64,000 bases of DNA from Hymenobacter psychrophilus (GCF_900107135.1 NZ_FNOV01000003.1:310001-374000), one strand, 5' to 3'. Shown: positions 28,501-37,614, numbered from the stretch's first letter. Program-made: numbers and translations. Notes: generated by a model from the sequence alone, not told the origin.

Positions 28501-31500
28501 GAAACGGCCTTCGACTTGGCTTACTTCCCCGACCAGCGGGGCCAGTACAACTACACGCCCCAGTTCGACCGGGCCCGGCCCACCTTCTTTGTCGATACCA
28601 CTCCGGGCGCCAACGCCACCCGGCAGGCGGCTATTTCGCGCGAAATCACCTTCGATACCGACTTCGATAACGCCAACGTGGAGTACCTGGAGTTCTGGCT
28701 CATGGACCCCTTCCTGCCCGGCGAAAACGGCCGCGTGCTAGACAACGACGGCCACAACGCCAACAACACTACCGGCGGCGACCTGTTCGTGAACCTGGGC
28801 TCGGTGTCGGAAGATGTGCTGGAAGACAAGAATCAGTACGAGTTTGAGAACGGCATTCCGGTGGACGACACCAGCCCCGACGCCACGCCCACGGTCTGGG
28901 GCCGGGTGTCGCGCCAGCCCTTCCTCACCGATGCCTTCAACCCCGCCGCCGGCGCCCGCGCCAAGCAGGATGTGGGCCTCGACGGTATTGCTGACGCGGC
29001 CGAGCAGACTATTGCTCCCGGCTACGCCGACATAGCCGACCCGGCCGGCGACAACTTCCGCCACCACCTCGACCCCAGCTACGACCAGGCCGATGCCAAG
29101 GTGCTGGCCCGCTACAAGAACTTCAACGGCATGGAGGGCAACTCGCCCGAGGGCAGCCGCCTGAGCTCGACGGCCTACCCCGACAAGGAGGATTTGAACC
29201 GCGACAACGTGATTTCGGAGATTGAGCGCTACTACGAGTACCGCGTGCGCCTGCGCCCCGGCAGCCTCACCGTGGGCCAGAACTACATCGTGGACAAGGT
29301 GACCAACTCCAACGCCGACACCAACGGCGAGCCCGTGAGCTGGTACCAGTTCCGCATTCCGATCCGGCAGTACGACCGGGCCGTGGGCACGCCCGGCGGC
29401 CAGGAGTTCGGCTTTAAATCGATTCGGTTTTTGCGCTTGGCCATGACCAATTGGCAGCAGCCGGTGGTGCTGCGCGTGGTGCAGCCCCAATTTGTGGCCA
29501 ACCAGTGGCGCCGCTACCTCACCAAAATTGCCGAGCCCGGCGGCATCCTCAACCCCGACACCGACGCCGACGAGTTCAGCATTTCGACGGTGAGCATTGA
29601 GGAGAACGGCCGCGTGGAGCAGGCCGGCGCCGGCTCGATTCCGTACCTGCTGCCGCCCAACATCCGGCGCGACCAGGAGTACGGCTCCAGCACCACCAGC
29701 CGCCTGCAGAACGAGCAGAGCCTGCGTCTGGTGGTGAGCGGTCTGCGCGACGGCTTTGCCAAGGCGGCCTACAAAAACCTGACGGTAAACATGCTGCGCT
29801 ACAAGCGCCTGAAGCTGTTTCTGCACGCCGAAACCCAGGACCGCAACCTGCGCAGCGGCCAGACCCGCGGCTTCGTACGCCTGGGCACCGACTACACCCA
29901 GAACTACTACGAGTACTCGCTGCCGCTGGAGCTCACGCCCCAGCCCACCGGCTCGGGCGCCGCCTACACCGTCGATCAGGTGTGGCCGGTGGCCAACCGC
30001 ATCGACCTGTCGTTGCAGGATTTCGTGGATGCGAAGGCTGCCCGTAACAAGGCCAGCGTAAACTACGGCACGCCTTACGTGGTCACGCTGCCCAACGGCA
30101 ACACGATTACGGTGGTGGGCAACCCCGATTTATCGTCGGTGCAGGGCGCTATGATTGGCATTCTGAACCCCAGCGACGACGGCGCCAGCCAGTCGCTGAC
30201 GCTGTGGGCCGACGAGCTGCGGGTGGCCGAGTTTGAGAACGAGAGCGGCTGGGCCGCCACTGCCCGCTTCAACACCAAGCTGGCCGATATTGCCAACATC
30301 ACGGCCACCGGCAGCTACGTCACCACCGGTTTCGGTGGCTTGCAGGACCGGCCCCAGCAGCGTTCCATCGACAACATTCTGCGCGGCGACGTGAACGCCA
30401 CCGTGGCGGCCGACAAGTTTTTCCCGGAGAAGCTGGGCCTGCGGGTGCCGGTGCTGCTGCAGGCCGGCATTGAGAGCCGCGCACCCAAGTACGACCCGCT
30501 CGACCCCGACACCCGCCTGGAGCAGAGCCTGGAGAAGTTTGAGGATGCCGAGGAGCGCGCCGCCTACCGCCGCGAGGTAATCGACCAGACCAGCCAGCGC
30601 AGCATTTCGCTGCTCAACGTGCGCAAGGAGCGCACCAATCCCGAGAAGAAAGTGCGCCCCTGGGACGTGGAAAACCTGGCCCTGAGCTACTCGCTGACCG
30701 AGCGCAACCACACCGACATCCGCACCGACCGCGACTACACCCGCACCTACACCGGCGCGCTGGCCTACATCTACCAGGCCAACCCGCGCAACTATACGCC
30801 CCTGGCCAAGGTGAAGGCCTTCGACTCGCCCTACCTGGCCTTGTTCAAGGAAGTCAACTTCACGCCCCTGCCCTCGCGCTTCTCGTTTAGGGCCGATCTG
30901 GACCGGCGCTACAACGAGCGGTTCCTGCAGCGTACTCTGGAGCCCGGCCAGGTGCCGGTAACCGACGGCATTCCGGGCGTATTCCAGAAGATTTTCTACT
31001 TCAGCCGCATCTACGACATGCGCTGGGACCTGACCAAGGCCCTGGCCTTCGACTACACGGCCACCAACCGGGCCGTAGTCGATGAGGGCCCCGGCACCAC
31101 TATTGGCGGCTCGCAGATTGCCAAGGACAACCGCCAGCAGCTGCGCGACAACCTGCTGAACGGCGGCCGGACCACCAACTTCAACCAGACCGTTGCCCTC
31201 ACCTACCGCCTGCCGCTCGACAAGTTCCCGCTCACGGACTGGCTCTCGGCCGATGCCCGCTACGCGGCTACCTACAGCTGGCAGGCGGCCTCCACGGCCC
31301 TCACCCGCCCCGAGTTTCCGGCCCAGCCCGACAGCCCGCTGGTGCCGCTGAACCTGGGCAACACCATTGAGAACAACGGCGAGCTGAGCACCAATGGCAA
31401 GATTGATCTGGTGAAGCTCTACAACAAGGTGCGCTTCCTCAACATCATCAACAACGCCCCGCCGCCCGGCCAGCAGCCCCCCGCCGACCCCCGCGTAGCT

Positions 31501-33012
31501 AAAGCCGGATCCGCCGGTACCAACCCCGAGGCGGCCCCCGCCGACTCGGCCCAGGGCCCCCAGCTGCGGGCGCTGAAGGCAGTGCTTCGCTCGCTGATGA
31601 CGGCCCGCTCGCTCAACTTCACCTACGTGCGCTCCAACGGTACGCTGCTGCCCGGCTACCTGCCCGGCACCCGCTTTCTGGGGTTCGATAACGGTTTCAA
31701 TGCCCCCGGCCTGCCCTTCATTCTGGGCCAGCAGCAGGACCTCGACGGGCTGTTCCGCAAGTCGTTCAACAACGGCTGGTACACCAACGAGAGCCAGTAT
31801 CTCAACACGGCGCTCAGCTCGCTGCTCACCGAAGCCCTCACGCTGCGCACCACCCTGGAGCCTATCCGCGACTTCAACATCCAGCTTGATGCCCGCCGCA
31901 ACCTTGTGCGCAGCCGCCAGGTGTTCTACCGCGCCCAGGTCGATACGACTATGCTGCTGGCGCCGCTGGGCACTATTCCAACGGCCAGCAACCCGCTGGG
32001 CAACGGCACGTTTAGCACCTCGTTCATTGCCATCCAGACGATGTTTGGCGACCTGAGCGGCGCGGGCACTATTTCGAAGGCCTTCCAGCGCTTCGTGCAG
32101 AACCGCGAGGTGGTGCAGCAGCGGCTGGAAGCGGCCAAACTGAACTCGCAGGGCACCTACGGCTTCAACTCGCAGGATGTGCTGCTGCCCGCGTTTATTG
32201 ATGCCTACAAGGGCCGCTCGTCGGATGGCTACAAGGCCGAGAAGTTCAAGCCCTTTTCTCAGCTGCCGCTGCCCAACTGGAACATCAGCTACAACGGCCT
32301 CTCCGAAATACCGCTGGTGCAGCGCTACTTCCGCTCGTTCCGCCTCAACCACGTGTACAGCTCCAGCTACAACATTGCCGGCTATAGCACCACCGTCGAC
32401 TACCAGCAGGAGCCCGAAGGCCTCTCGACGGTGCTCAACCAAGCCCAGCGGTTCGTGCCCTACTACATCATCGGGCAGGTAACCATTGCCGACCGGCTGG
32501 CCCCGCTCATCGGGGTTGATTTCCAGACCACCGGCCGCCTCACCGGGCGCCTGGAGTACCGCGTCGACCGCACCATCGGCCTGAACTCGACCGTGGCCCA
32601 GGTAACAGAGCTGCGCCGCAACGACATTGTGATTGGGGCGGGCTTCGCCACCAACAAGTTCCGGCTGCCCTTCAAAATCGGGGGCGAGCAGCGGGTGCTC
32701 AAGAATGAGCTCAACGCCCGACTCGACCTGAGCATCAGCGAGAACTACGCCATCCAGCGCACCATTCTCGATGTAGTGGACCCCATCGACGGGGACGCCA
32801 CGGGCACGACCAGCATCGGCCGGGCCTCCAGCCAGGTAACGGCCGGCACCCGCCAAGTGCAGCTGCGCCCCACCGTCGACTACGTGCTCAACCAGCGCCT
32901 GAACCTGCAGTTCTTCTTCACCCAGAACATCACGACCCCCAAAACCGGCAACGCCTTCAAAAACACCTCCACCGAAGCCGGCATCCAGCTCCGCTACAGC
33001 CTCTCGCAGTAG
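25531..33012 (+). CDS. sprA: T9SS outer-membrane translocon SprA (Sov)
   Basis: A 2493-aa giant beta-barrel protein forming the outer-membrane exit channel of the type IX secretion system, needed for export of sorted proteins such as those at 40.6 and 50.4 kb and for gliding in motile species. The whole reading frame is intact and of the expected size. The start appears to be TTG at 25531, directly after an in-frame TGA at 25525; the peptide TTSKKFSASAFVVLVSLVAW is a good signal sequence, and the first in-frame ATG is about 139 codons downstream. A GTG at 25567 is the alternative. Family-typical segments include GVSYQYIYNGKTYTVGE and SYLDDFENAR. Confidence 0.95.
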   Translation: MTTSKKFSASAFVVLVSLVAWWSEASPLADGAANPFALGQLWADWLPAGLRTAGGLGFALTADTPRIDTTRYQPGTRPRVAPADRRGSRFSNQRRRSPLVLPLPNNVQLQVQPDDSLKNFDIREGIGFDLNFRDPSRMTFEEYSRWQQQKAVRDYFRERSGGGGVAGDPNQPDNRRLIPKIYLGPMADRIFGGSYVDIRPQGAVTLRMGYRGNRNENPTLTLRQQKTGDFQFDQNMNLNLTGQIGQKLRLTFNYDTKAAFDFENNMKLDYTGFDTDIIRKVELGNVSLPLNNSLITGAQNLFGVKAQLQFGRLGVTTIASTLRGQADEVRIQNGGQSRPFEIKSSQYEKDRHYFLSQAFRERYDGSLRNLPTIQSGINITYLEVWVTNDNRQSDNLRNVVTLMDVAEPTRVYRQQFLKQAGPNALADNPANTELSVIRGLPNFRQDLQVDDNLRALGLDKNTDFEHVRARKLDPREYTYNAQLGYLSLNTQLLPEQVLGVSYQYIYNGKTYTVGEIQNDYSQVGTDQVIFLKMLKATNPAVGLADPTQNPLNKNLLTRNLPTWDLMMKNIYPLNAQQLNRDKFELQIVYKDDVTGVDLISLKEGQNIANRPLIEVFNLDNVNPNNDRNPDGNFDFFPGITIDTELGRIIFPEIEPFGSYLASKFDTVASPTEQQLARKYAYRELYNQVQSDAQQRQEKDKFYLRGRFQATSTDEINLPGIGVAEGSVRVRSGSTLLQEGVDYQVFYDQSKVKILNPAYLNSANELRVEFEKNALVQVQPRKLLGARFDYRVSSDMYFGATVLHLRENQAPGINRVNIGDEPGNNTIYGFDVNMRRESRALTRYLNALPFISTKEISTVSFSGEFAQLLPSQSKLGSGNSGGENGVSYLDDFENARTPYTLGGLNVAVAWRLGSTPLPLRQTTATGPVTGLESGYNRAKLAWYTVDQTYYTNGQSKPGNIGANDLKNHYVRGIKRDEVFPNRNLGANGNSFETAFDLAYFPDQRGQYNYTPQFDRARPTFFVDTTPGANATRQAAISREITFDTDFDNANVEYLEFWLMDPFLPGENGRVLDNDGHNANNTTGGDLFVNLGSVSEDVLEDKNQYEFENGIPVDDTSPDATPTVWGRVSRQPFLTDAFNPAAGARAKQDVGLDGIADAAEQTIAPGYADIADPAGDNFRHHLDPSYDQADAKVLARYKNFNGMEGNSPEGSRLSSTAYPDKEDLNRDNVISEIERYYEYRVRLRPGSLTVGQNYIVDKVTNSNADTNGEPVSWYQFRIPIRQYDRAVGTPGGQEFGFKSIRFLRLAMTNWQQPVVLRVVQPQFVANQWRRYLTKIAEPGGILNPDTDADEFSISTVSIEENGRVEQAGAGSIPYLLPPNIRRDQEYGSSTTSRLQNEQSLRLVVSGLRDGFAKAAYKNLTVNMLRYKRLKLFLHAETQDRNLRSGQTRGFVRLGTDYTQNYYEYSLPLELTPQPTGSGAAYTVDQVWPVANRIDLSLQDFVDAKAARNKASVNYGTPYVVTLPNGNTITVVGNPDLSSVQGAMIGILNPSDDGASQSLTLWADELRVAEFENESGWAATARFNTKLADIANITATGSYVTTGFGGLQDRPQQRSIDNILRGDVNATVAADKFFPEKLGLRVPVLLQAGIESRAPKYDPLDPDTRLEQSLEKFEDAEERAAYRREVIDQTSQRSISLLNVRKERTNPEKKVRPWDVENLALSYSLTERNHTDIRTDRDYTRTYTGALAYIYQANPRNYTPLAKVKAFDSPYLALFKEVNFTPLPSRFSFRADLDRRYNERFLQRTLEPGQVPVTDGIPGVFQKIFYFSRIYDMRWDLTKALAFDYTATNRAVVDEGPGTTIGGSQIAKDNRQQLRDNLLNGGRTTNFNQTVALTYRLPLDKFPLTDWLSADARYAATYSWQAASTALTRPEFPAQPDSPLVPLNLGNTIENNGELSTNGKIDLVKLYNKVRFLNIINNAPPPGQQPPADPRVAKAGSAGTNPEAAPADSAQGPQLRALKAVLRSLMTARSLNFTYVRSNGTLLPGYLPGTRFLGFDNGFNAPGLPFILGQQQDLDGLFRKSFNNGWYTNESQYLNTALSSLLTEALTLRTTLEPIRDFNIQLDARRNLVRSRQVFYRAQVDTTMLLAPLGTIPTASNPLGNGTFSTSFIAIQTMFGDLSGAGTISKAFQRFVQNREVVQQRLEAAKLNSQGTYGFNSQDVLLPAFIDAYKGRSSDGYKAEKFKPFSQLPLPNWNISYNGLSEIPLVQRYFRSFRLNHVYSSSYNIAGYSTTVDYQQEPEGLSTVLNQAQRFVPYYIIGQVTIADRLAPLIGVDFQTTGRLTGRLEYRVDRTIGLNSTVAQVTELRRNDIVIGAGFATNKFRLPFKIGGEQRVLKNELNARLDLSISENYAIQRTILDVVDPIDGDATGTTSIGRASSQVTAGTRQVQLRPTVDYVLNQRLNLQFFFTQNITTPKTGNAFKNTSTEAGIQLRYSLSQ

Positions 33013-33140
33013 CGGTGATTTGGTGACTTGGTGATTTGGCCAGATGGTGAGTTGCTGTGCAGCGTTCCTGATTGCGCCACTTGCGCATTTAGGCCCTCGA
33101 AGCGTTAAACTCACCAAATCATCAAGTCACCAAATCACCG
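33013..33140. repeat. Intergenic inverted word-repeat, word GGTGATTTGGTGACTT
   Basis: The left arm 33013-33039 begins on the base after the sprA stop; the right arm 33114-33140 is its reverse complement with one mismatch in 27. Each arm is itself a tandem of octamer-like GTGATTTG/GTGACTTG units. The core is 74 bp. Confidence 0.8.
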
Positions 33141-33149
33141 AATTCCCTG

Positions 33150-33157
33150 TACTTTTG
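33150..33157 (+). promoter_or_regulatory. -7 box TACTTTTG of gcvH
   Basis: It matches TAnnTTTG, lies 53 bp before the gcvH ATG and 10 bp after the word-repeat. Confidence 0.5.
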
Positions 33158-33209
33158 AAGCGGGGTGCAGCGCGCCCCTTTTTTCCGTCCAAAACCTAAG
33201 CACTACTCC

Positions 33210-33590
33210 ATGAATCTGCCCGCCACCCTGAAGTATTCCAAAGAGCACGAGTGGGTCCGCGTTGAGGGCGACGTGGCCTACATCGGCATCACCGAACACG
33301 CTCAAAAAGAGCTCGGCGACATCGTGTATGTCGACATCGACACCGTTGACAAAGACGTTGCCCAGAACGATGTATTTGGCACCGTAGAAGCCGTGAAAAC
33401 GGTTTCCGACCTGTTCAGCCCCCTCAGCGGCACCGTGCTCGAAGTCAACGACAAGCTCGACGGCAGCCCTGAGCTGGTGAACTCCGACCCTTACGGCGAC
33501 GGCTGGATCATCAAGCTCTCGATCAGCGACGCCTCCGAGCTGGAAAGCCTGCTCTCGGCTGAAACCTACGGCGAACTGGTAGGCGCTTAA
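33210..33590 (+). CDS. gcvH: Glycine cleavage system H protein
   Basis: A 126-aa lipoyl carrier that shuttles the aminomethyl group between the P, T and L proteins of glycine cleavage. The lipoylation site is the Lys in [15 protein letters not shown], in the usual biotinyl/lipoyl fold. The length is normal. gcvP and gcvT are not nearby, as expected for this phylum, where gcvH commonly follows sprA. Confidence 0.95.
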   Translation: MNLPATLKYSKEHEWVRVEGDVAYIGITEHAQKELGDIVYVDIDTVDKDVAQNDVFGTVEAVKTVSDLFSPLSGTVLEVNDKLDGSPELVNSDPYGDGWIIKLSISDASELESLLSAETYGELVGA

Positions 33591-33605
33591 GCGCCGCTCC
33601 TGCCG

Positions 33606-34019
33606 TTGGCTTTGCCTTCCGCAACGCCGCCCCCGCCACGTCGGCGCCCTTTGGTGGGCCTGCCGCTGGCGTGGGCGGCGTTTATTCTGGTGAGCACCCT
33701 CACGCCCGCCGCCGACATGCCCGTTACGCCCCACTGGGAGCTGCTTTCCTTCGACACGGCCGCTCACGCCTCTGTGTTCGGGGTGCTCACGGTGCTGGCC
33801 ACGTTCTCAGCCTGGCGGCAGCGGCGCTCAGCCTGGCTGCGGGCCCGGGCGTTCGGCCTTGTGCTGGGGCTGGCCGTGGGCCTGGGCGCACTGGTAGAGG
33901 TGCTGCAGCATCTGCTGGCCCTGGGCCGCCACGGCGAATGGTCGGACCTGCTCAGCGACGCGCTGGGCGCGGCGGCCGGCACAGCCTTCATGTGGTTTAC
34001 CCGCCGCTATTGGCAGTAG
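33606..34019 (+). CDS. VanZ family membrane protein
   Basis: 137 aa with about three to four membrane helices and the VanZ-like pattern of an acidic/His motif before the last helices (FDTAAHASVFGVL, LVEVLQHLLALGRHGEWSDLLSDALGAAAG). VanZ proteins are linked to glycopeptide resistance and envelope lipids but have no settled role here. The start is uncertain: TTG at 33606 lies 15 bp after the gcvH stop, and a GTG lies at 33654. It is probably cotranscribed with gcvH. Confidence 0.8.
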   Translation: MALPSATPPPPRRRPLVGLPLAWAAFILVSTLTPAADMPVTPHWELLSFDTAAHASVFGVLTVLATFSAWRQRRSAWLRARAFGLVLGLAVGLGALVEVLQHLLALGRHGEWSDLLSDALGAAAGTAFMWFTRRYWQ

Positions 34020-34032
34020 TTTTAGAACGATG

Positions 34033-34127
34033 TAGGGGCGGGGCTTGCCCCCGCCCGCCGCACGAACGAGCCGTTGAACGGGCCGTTACACGAACCCGAT
34101 GGCGGGCGGGGACAAGCCCCGCCCTTA
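34033..34127. repeat. GC-rich inverted repeat around TAGGGGCGGGG
   Basis: The arms 34033-34059 and 34101-34127 match as reverse complements at 25 of 27 positions. Each arm alone can also fold (CGGGGCTTGCCCCCG). A compact single hairpin of the same sequence type is at 40478-40504. Confidence 0.7.
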
Positions 34128-34160
34128 CCTGCGCACTTTGAGTTCGACCAATCACTGAAT

Positions 34161-35480
34161 ATGTTGCCGCCGATGCGCCTTACCTCTTTCGCTCCTGCCC
34201 AAGTCCTGGCTAGCCTAGCCCTACTGCTGGCCGCACCCGCGCCGGCCGCTGCCCAGGACATGGCCCGCGTCCGCCAGACGATTACCGACCTCACAGCGCC
34301 CGGGCTACACGGCCGCGGCTACGTGAGCGGCGGCGAGCAGCGAGCCGCCGCTTACGTGCAGGGCCGTTTTCGCGCGCTGGGCCTGCAGCCCCTGGCGCCC
34401 GACTACTACCAGTTTTTCACGCTGCCCATCAATACCTTTCCGGGCCGCGCCGAGCTGCGTGCCGACGGCCAGCCGCTCTGTCCCGGCCTCGATTTCATTG
34501 CCGCCCCCGACTCGGGCCCCGGCGACGTGCGCGGCCCGGTGTACCAGCTCGACTCCCTGGTTTTCGCGCAGCCCGAGGCCCGGCAGGAGCTGCTGGCTAC
34601 GCCGCTGGCCAAGGCCGTACTTGTGCTGACGCAGGCCCAGGCCGGGCGGCTGGCCGAGCTACCGCCCACCGTGCAGGCGCACCTGGCTACGGCCGCCGCC
34701 CAGCTCACGCTGGTGCCCGGCAAGCTCACGGCCAGCGTGGGCGGCGAGCAGGCCCCGCGGCCCCGGCTGCAGGTGCGGGCCGCTGCCTGGCCGGCCGCCG
34801 CTCGTACCGTTCGCCTGCGCCTCGATGCCCACCTGCAGCCCGCTTACCGCACCCAGAACGTGGTGGGTTACCTGCCCGGCACCGCCCGCTCCGATTCGTT
34901 CGTGGTGGTTTCGGCGCATTACGACCACCTGGGCCGGCTGGGGCGCGACACCTACTTCCCGGGCGCCAACGACAACGCCAGCGGCGTGGCCATGCTGCTG
35001 GAGCTGGCCGCCCACTACGCCCGCCCCGAAAACCGCCCGGCTTACTCGGTGGCCTTTCTGGCTTTCGGGGCCGAGGAGGCCGGGCTGGTTGGCTCGCACT
35101 ACTTCGTGGAGCACCCGCTCGTTCCGCTGCCGGCCATCGGGCTGCTGGCCAACCTCGACCTGCTCGGCACCGGCGAAGAGGGCCTTATGGTAGTAAACGG
35201 GCGGGTGTTCGAAAACCAGTTTGCGCGCCTGCATCGCCTGAATGCAGCGGGTGGCTACGTGCCCTCGCTGGCCGCCCGCGACCGGGCCGCCAACTCCGAC
35301 CACTTCCCCTTCTCCGAGCGCGGCGTGCCAGCGCTGTTCTTCTACACCCGCGGCGGCATTGCCGCCTACCACGACGTACTCGACCGCCCCGAAACGTTAC
35401 CACTCACGGCCTTCAAAGCCGTTTTCGGGCTGCTGCGCGACTTTCTAGACGGGGCCGGCGCGGCTCCGGCCAGGCGCTGA
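34161..35480 (+). CDS. Secreted M28 family metallopeptidase
   Basis: About 439 aa. A signal peptide ends near APAPAAAQD. The C-terminal half is an M28 di-zinc aminopeptidase domain: His253 and Asp255 in SAHYDHLG, bridging Asp271 in NDNASG, Glu305/Glu306 in GAEEAGLVG, an Asp in NLDLLGTG and the last His in NSDHFPF. All metal ligands and the catalytic Glu are present, so it should be active. The middle (about 90-215) is a PA-like insert. Start at 34161 or 34173, both before the signal peptide. Its substrate is unknown; it probably takes N-terminal residues off exported or dietary peptides. Confidence 0.88.
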   Translation: MLPPMRLTSFAPAQVLASLALLLAAPAPAAAQDMARVRQTITDLTAPGLHGRGYVSGGEQRAAAYVQGRFRALGLQPLAPDYYQFFTLPINTFPGRAELRADGQPLCPGLDFIAAPDSGPGDVRGPVYQLDSLVFAQPEARQELLATPLAKAVLVLTQAQAGRLAELPPTVQAHLATAAAQLTLVPGKLTASVGGEQAPRPRLQVRAAAWPAAARTVRLRLDAHLQPAYRTQNVVGYLPGTARSDSFVVVSAHYDHLGRLGRDTYFPGANDNASGVAMLLELAAHYARPENRPAYSVAFLAFGAEEAGLVGSHYFVEHPLVPLPAIGLLANLDLLGTGEEGLMVVNGRVFENQFARLHRLNAAGGYVPSLAARDRAANSDHFPFSERGVPALFFYTRGGIAAYHDVLDRPETLPLTAFKAVFGLLRDFLDGAGAAPARR

Positions 35481-35559
35481 GCACCGCCAGCTAAGGCAGT
35501 GACATGCGCTGCGTGAGGGCGGGGGCAACGGCAACTCCTGACGATAGGTTTACCACTGC

Positions 35560-35591
35560 ACGCGAGATTCTTCGCTCCACTCAGAATGACA
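35560..35591. repeat. Decayed half of the TGTCATCCTGAGCG palindrome
   Basis: AGATTCTTCGCTCCACTCAG followed by AATGACAAG resembles one arm of the palindrome family with several changes; no second arm is recognisable. Confidence 0.4.
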
Positions 35592-35624
35592 AGCAACTCA
35601 CTTCTCACACTCTAACTACCGCCC

Positions 35625-35678
35625 AAAAGCACTTCACCCGGAATCTGCCTTGTGGCAAACTCCGGGTGAAGTGCTTTT
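35625..35678. terminator. Convergent terminator between the M28 gene and the 35.7-kb gene
   Basis: An 18-bp perfect stem (35625-35642 with 35661-35678) with A4/T4 ends and an 18-nt loop that can itself fold. It serves both converging genes. Confidence 0.85.
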
Positions 35679-35704
35679 ATAATGAACCGCTGGGCGGCGC
35701 TGGC

Positions 35705-36250
35705 TTAGCTGTTGCTCTTGAACGAACCCATGATCTGCTTGGCCACGTTCTCCCACTCGGGCTTCTGGCGGTCGGCGCAGGTGAAGGTGCACATCAGCAG
35801 CTTGCCTTCCACATCGGTGAAGAAGATGAAGGTGTACGACTCGCGGCCCAGCTCGGGCTTCATCAGCTCGAGGTAGCCCACTTTGCGGCCACTTACTTCC
35901 TTCACGCCGTGGCTGAACCAGGTAGCTCCCTTGTACTGCTTGGCGTAAATCTTATAGAAGTTGTCGTGGTACATATCCACCATCTCCTGGTCCGCCGTGT
36001 TGTCGGTGTAGGAGAAAGCCAGGCTCACTTCCTTGTTGTTGGTGTAGATGACGCTGGGACGGCTCTGCGACTTGGCATAGTTGAAGTCCATCTGCTGCTC
36101 GCTCATCACCTCAAAGCCTTTGGGGATAAGGATCTCCACCCGCTCGCTCAGAACGCGCTTTTTGATCAGCTCAACTTCTGCGAAAGGACGGGCTGCCATC
36201 AGCAGCACCATCAGGCAGAGTACGGGTAAGGTAAGTAGGGCTTTTTTCAT
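35705..36250 (-). CDS. Small secreted protein of unknown function
   Basis: 181 aa. A signal peptide (MKKALLTLPVLCLMVLLMAA, cut near ARPFAE) precedes a compact alpha/beta domain with VEILIPKGFEVMSEQQMDFN, SVIYTNNKEVSLAFSYTDN and a C-terminal WENVAKQIMGSFK. The pattern recalls PsbP/Mog1-like secreted folds, but that is a guess. The signal-peptide methionine was chosen; the frame continues 27 codons upstream without such features. It is a single gene with the terminator at its 3' end. Confidence 0.7.
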   Translation of the reverse strand: MKKALLTLPVLCLMVLLMAARPFAEVELIKKRVLSERVEILIPKGFEVMSEQQMDFNYAKSQSRPSVIYTNNKEVSLAFSYTDNTADQEMVDMYHDNFYKIYAKQYKGATWFSHGVKEVSGRKVGYLELMKPELGRESYTFIFFTDVEGKLLMCTFTCADRQKPEWENVAKQIMGSFKSNS

Positions 36251-36331
36251 AGTTGTAGGCTGAAAAAAGATGGGTTGCGAAGTGAGGAAATCCAGCGGGA
36301 AGGCGTTTGCCGGGCTGCTTGGATAACACAA

Positions 36332-36585
36332 TTTACGATTAAAAAACTGAAGAGCAAGTCATTTAGCAAAAAACAGCTGACACTCCGACTGACTGACTAC
36401 GCTTATTTGGCTACGAAAGACCATTCAATGGGCTTATCGAGGGTTTCAGCAGTGTATATTACTTTTATGCATTCTAAGCAGATACCTGGAGAAGTGCTAT
36501 GTAATATAAAGAATAAACTATACAGAAAAATGTCCTTAAAGTTATATTAAGTCTCTACACTAGGTAGCAAATTATGGTTTGGGGC
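36332..36585. other. AT-rich spacer
   Basis: About 250 bp, clearly richer in A and T than its surroundings. An open frame of 91 codons on the + strand (36275-36550) has no recognisable domain and starts inside the promoter region of the opposite gene, so I do not call it a gene. Confidence 0.4.
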
Positions 36586-37491
36586 TTATAGAATATTGTT
36601 GATTTGCTCCTTGATTTTTTCCAATTCCTCCTTCATACTCACCACCATATGCTGCATGGCTGAGTCGTTGGCCTTGGAACCAATCGTGTTGATCTCTCGA
36701 CCAATTTCCTGCGAAATAAACGCTAATTTTTTGCCCGTGGGTTCGGGTAAACCGGCCGTTTCGATGAAGTAGCGTAAATGGTTGCCCAATCGCACCTTTT
36801 CCTCGGCAATGTCAAGCTTCTCGATATAGTGCAGAATCTCCTGCTCGAAGCGGATGCTGTTGAAATGCTCGTTGGCCGAGATGTCGGCCAAGTGGCTTTG
36901 CAGGCGCTGGCGAACCTGCGCCACACGGCTGGGGTCGTGGCGCTCCACCTCGGCCAGCAGCCGGCTGATGTGCTCGACATAGCCCAGGATTTCGGTGGTG
37001 AGGGCTTGGCCCTCGGCGCGGCGAAACTCGTGCAGGCGCTCCAGGGCCTCGTGCAGTAACGGCAGTAGCTCGTCCCAGCTGGTTTCGGTTTCCTGAGGCT
37101 CGGCGGCGGCGGCGGCATCGGTGGCGGCGGGCAGGCGCAGGGCCCCGGGCAGCGCGTGGGCCACGGCCGTTACCTGGTCGAACGACAGGCCAGTGCGCAA
37201 ACTCAGGGCCTGCAGCTCCTGGCAGGCGGCCGTCAGGGCAGCCTCATTTACAATAGAGCCACCCGCAGCCGTAGCGCGCGGGCGGGTGAAATCGAGGTTG
37301 AAGTTGACTTTACCGCGCACCAGGCTTTTAGCCAGCAGATTACGGATTTCCAGTTCTTTATCCTGCAGAAAGCGGGGCAGGCGCAGGGTGAGGTCGAAGC
37401 TTTTGGAGTTGAGCGACTTGATTTCGACGGTGGCGGCGTAATGGTCGGTTTCGCGGGTGGCGATTCCGTAGCCGGTCATGGATTGGAGCAT
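36586..37491 (-). CDS. yicC: YicC/YloC family endoribonuclease
   Basis: 301 aa. The family start MLQSMTGYGIA followed by EIKSLNSKSFDLTLRLPRFL and the C-terminal block EKVRLGNHLRYFIE, GKKLAFISQEIGREINTIGSKAND and KEELEKIKEQINNIL are all present. YicC-type proteins are endoribonucleases implicated in small-RNA decay in other bacteria. Length is normal. The start was set at the family-consistent methionine; a candidate promoter TACTTTCG lies at 37522-37529 on the minus strand. Confidence 0.92.
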   Translation of the reverse strand: MLQSMTGYGIATRETDHYAATVEIKSLNSKSFDLTLRLPRFLQDKELEIRNLLAKSLVRGKVNFNLDFTRPRATAAGGSIVNEAALTAACQELQALSLRTGLSFDQVTAVAHALPGALRLPAATDAAAAAEPQETETSWDELLPLLHEALERLHEFRRAEGQALTTEILGYVEHISRLLAEVERHDPSRVAQVRQRLQSHLADISANEHFNSIRFEQEILHYIEKLDIAEEKVRLGNHLRYFIETAGLPEPTGKKLAFISQEIGREINTIGSKANDSAMQHMVVSMKEELEKIKEQINNIL

Positions 37492-37614
37492 GAGCAGAGA
37501 GGGGGTAGCTGATTGGGGCCGCGAAAGTAGTCTTTTCGGCGGGCAGATACGTGGCGGGCGGCGGTAGTAACATAAACATAACCGCCGCGCAATATTAGCA
37601 TAACAGGCCCAGGG

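Noticed and set aside
30130..33117. Minus-strand frame of about 995 codons across sprA, and a similar one at 25678-27939
   Set aside because: Antisense shadows of sprA, a gene with consistent family features over its whole length.
36275..36550. 91-codon + strand frame in the AT-rich spacer
   Set aside because: No recognisable domain, unusual composition, and it starts within the 5' region of the opposite gene.
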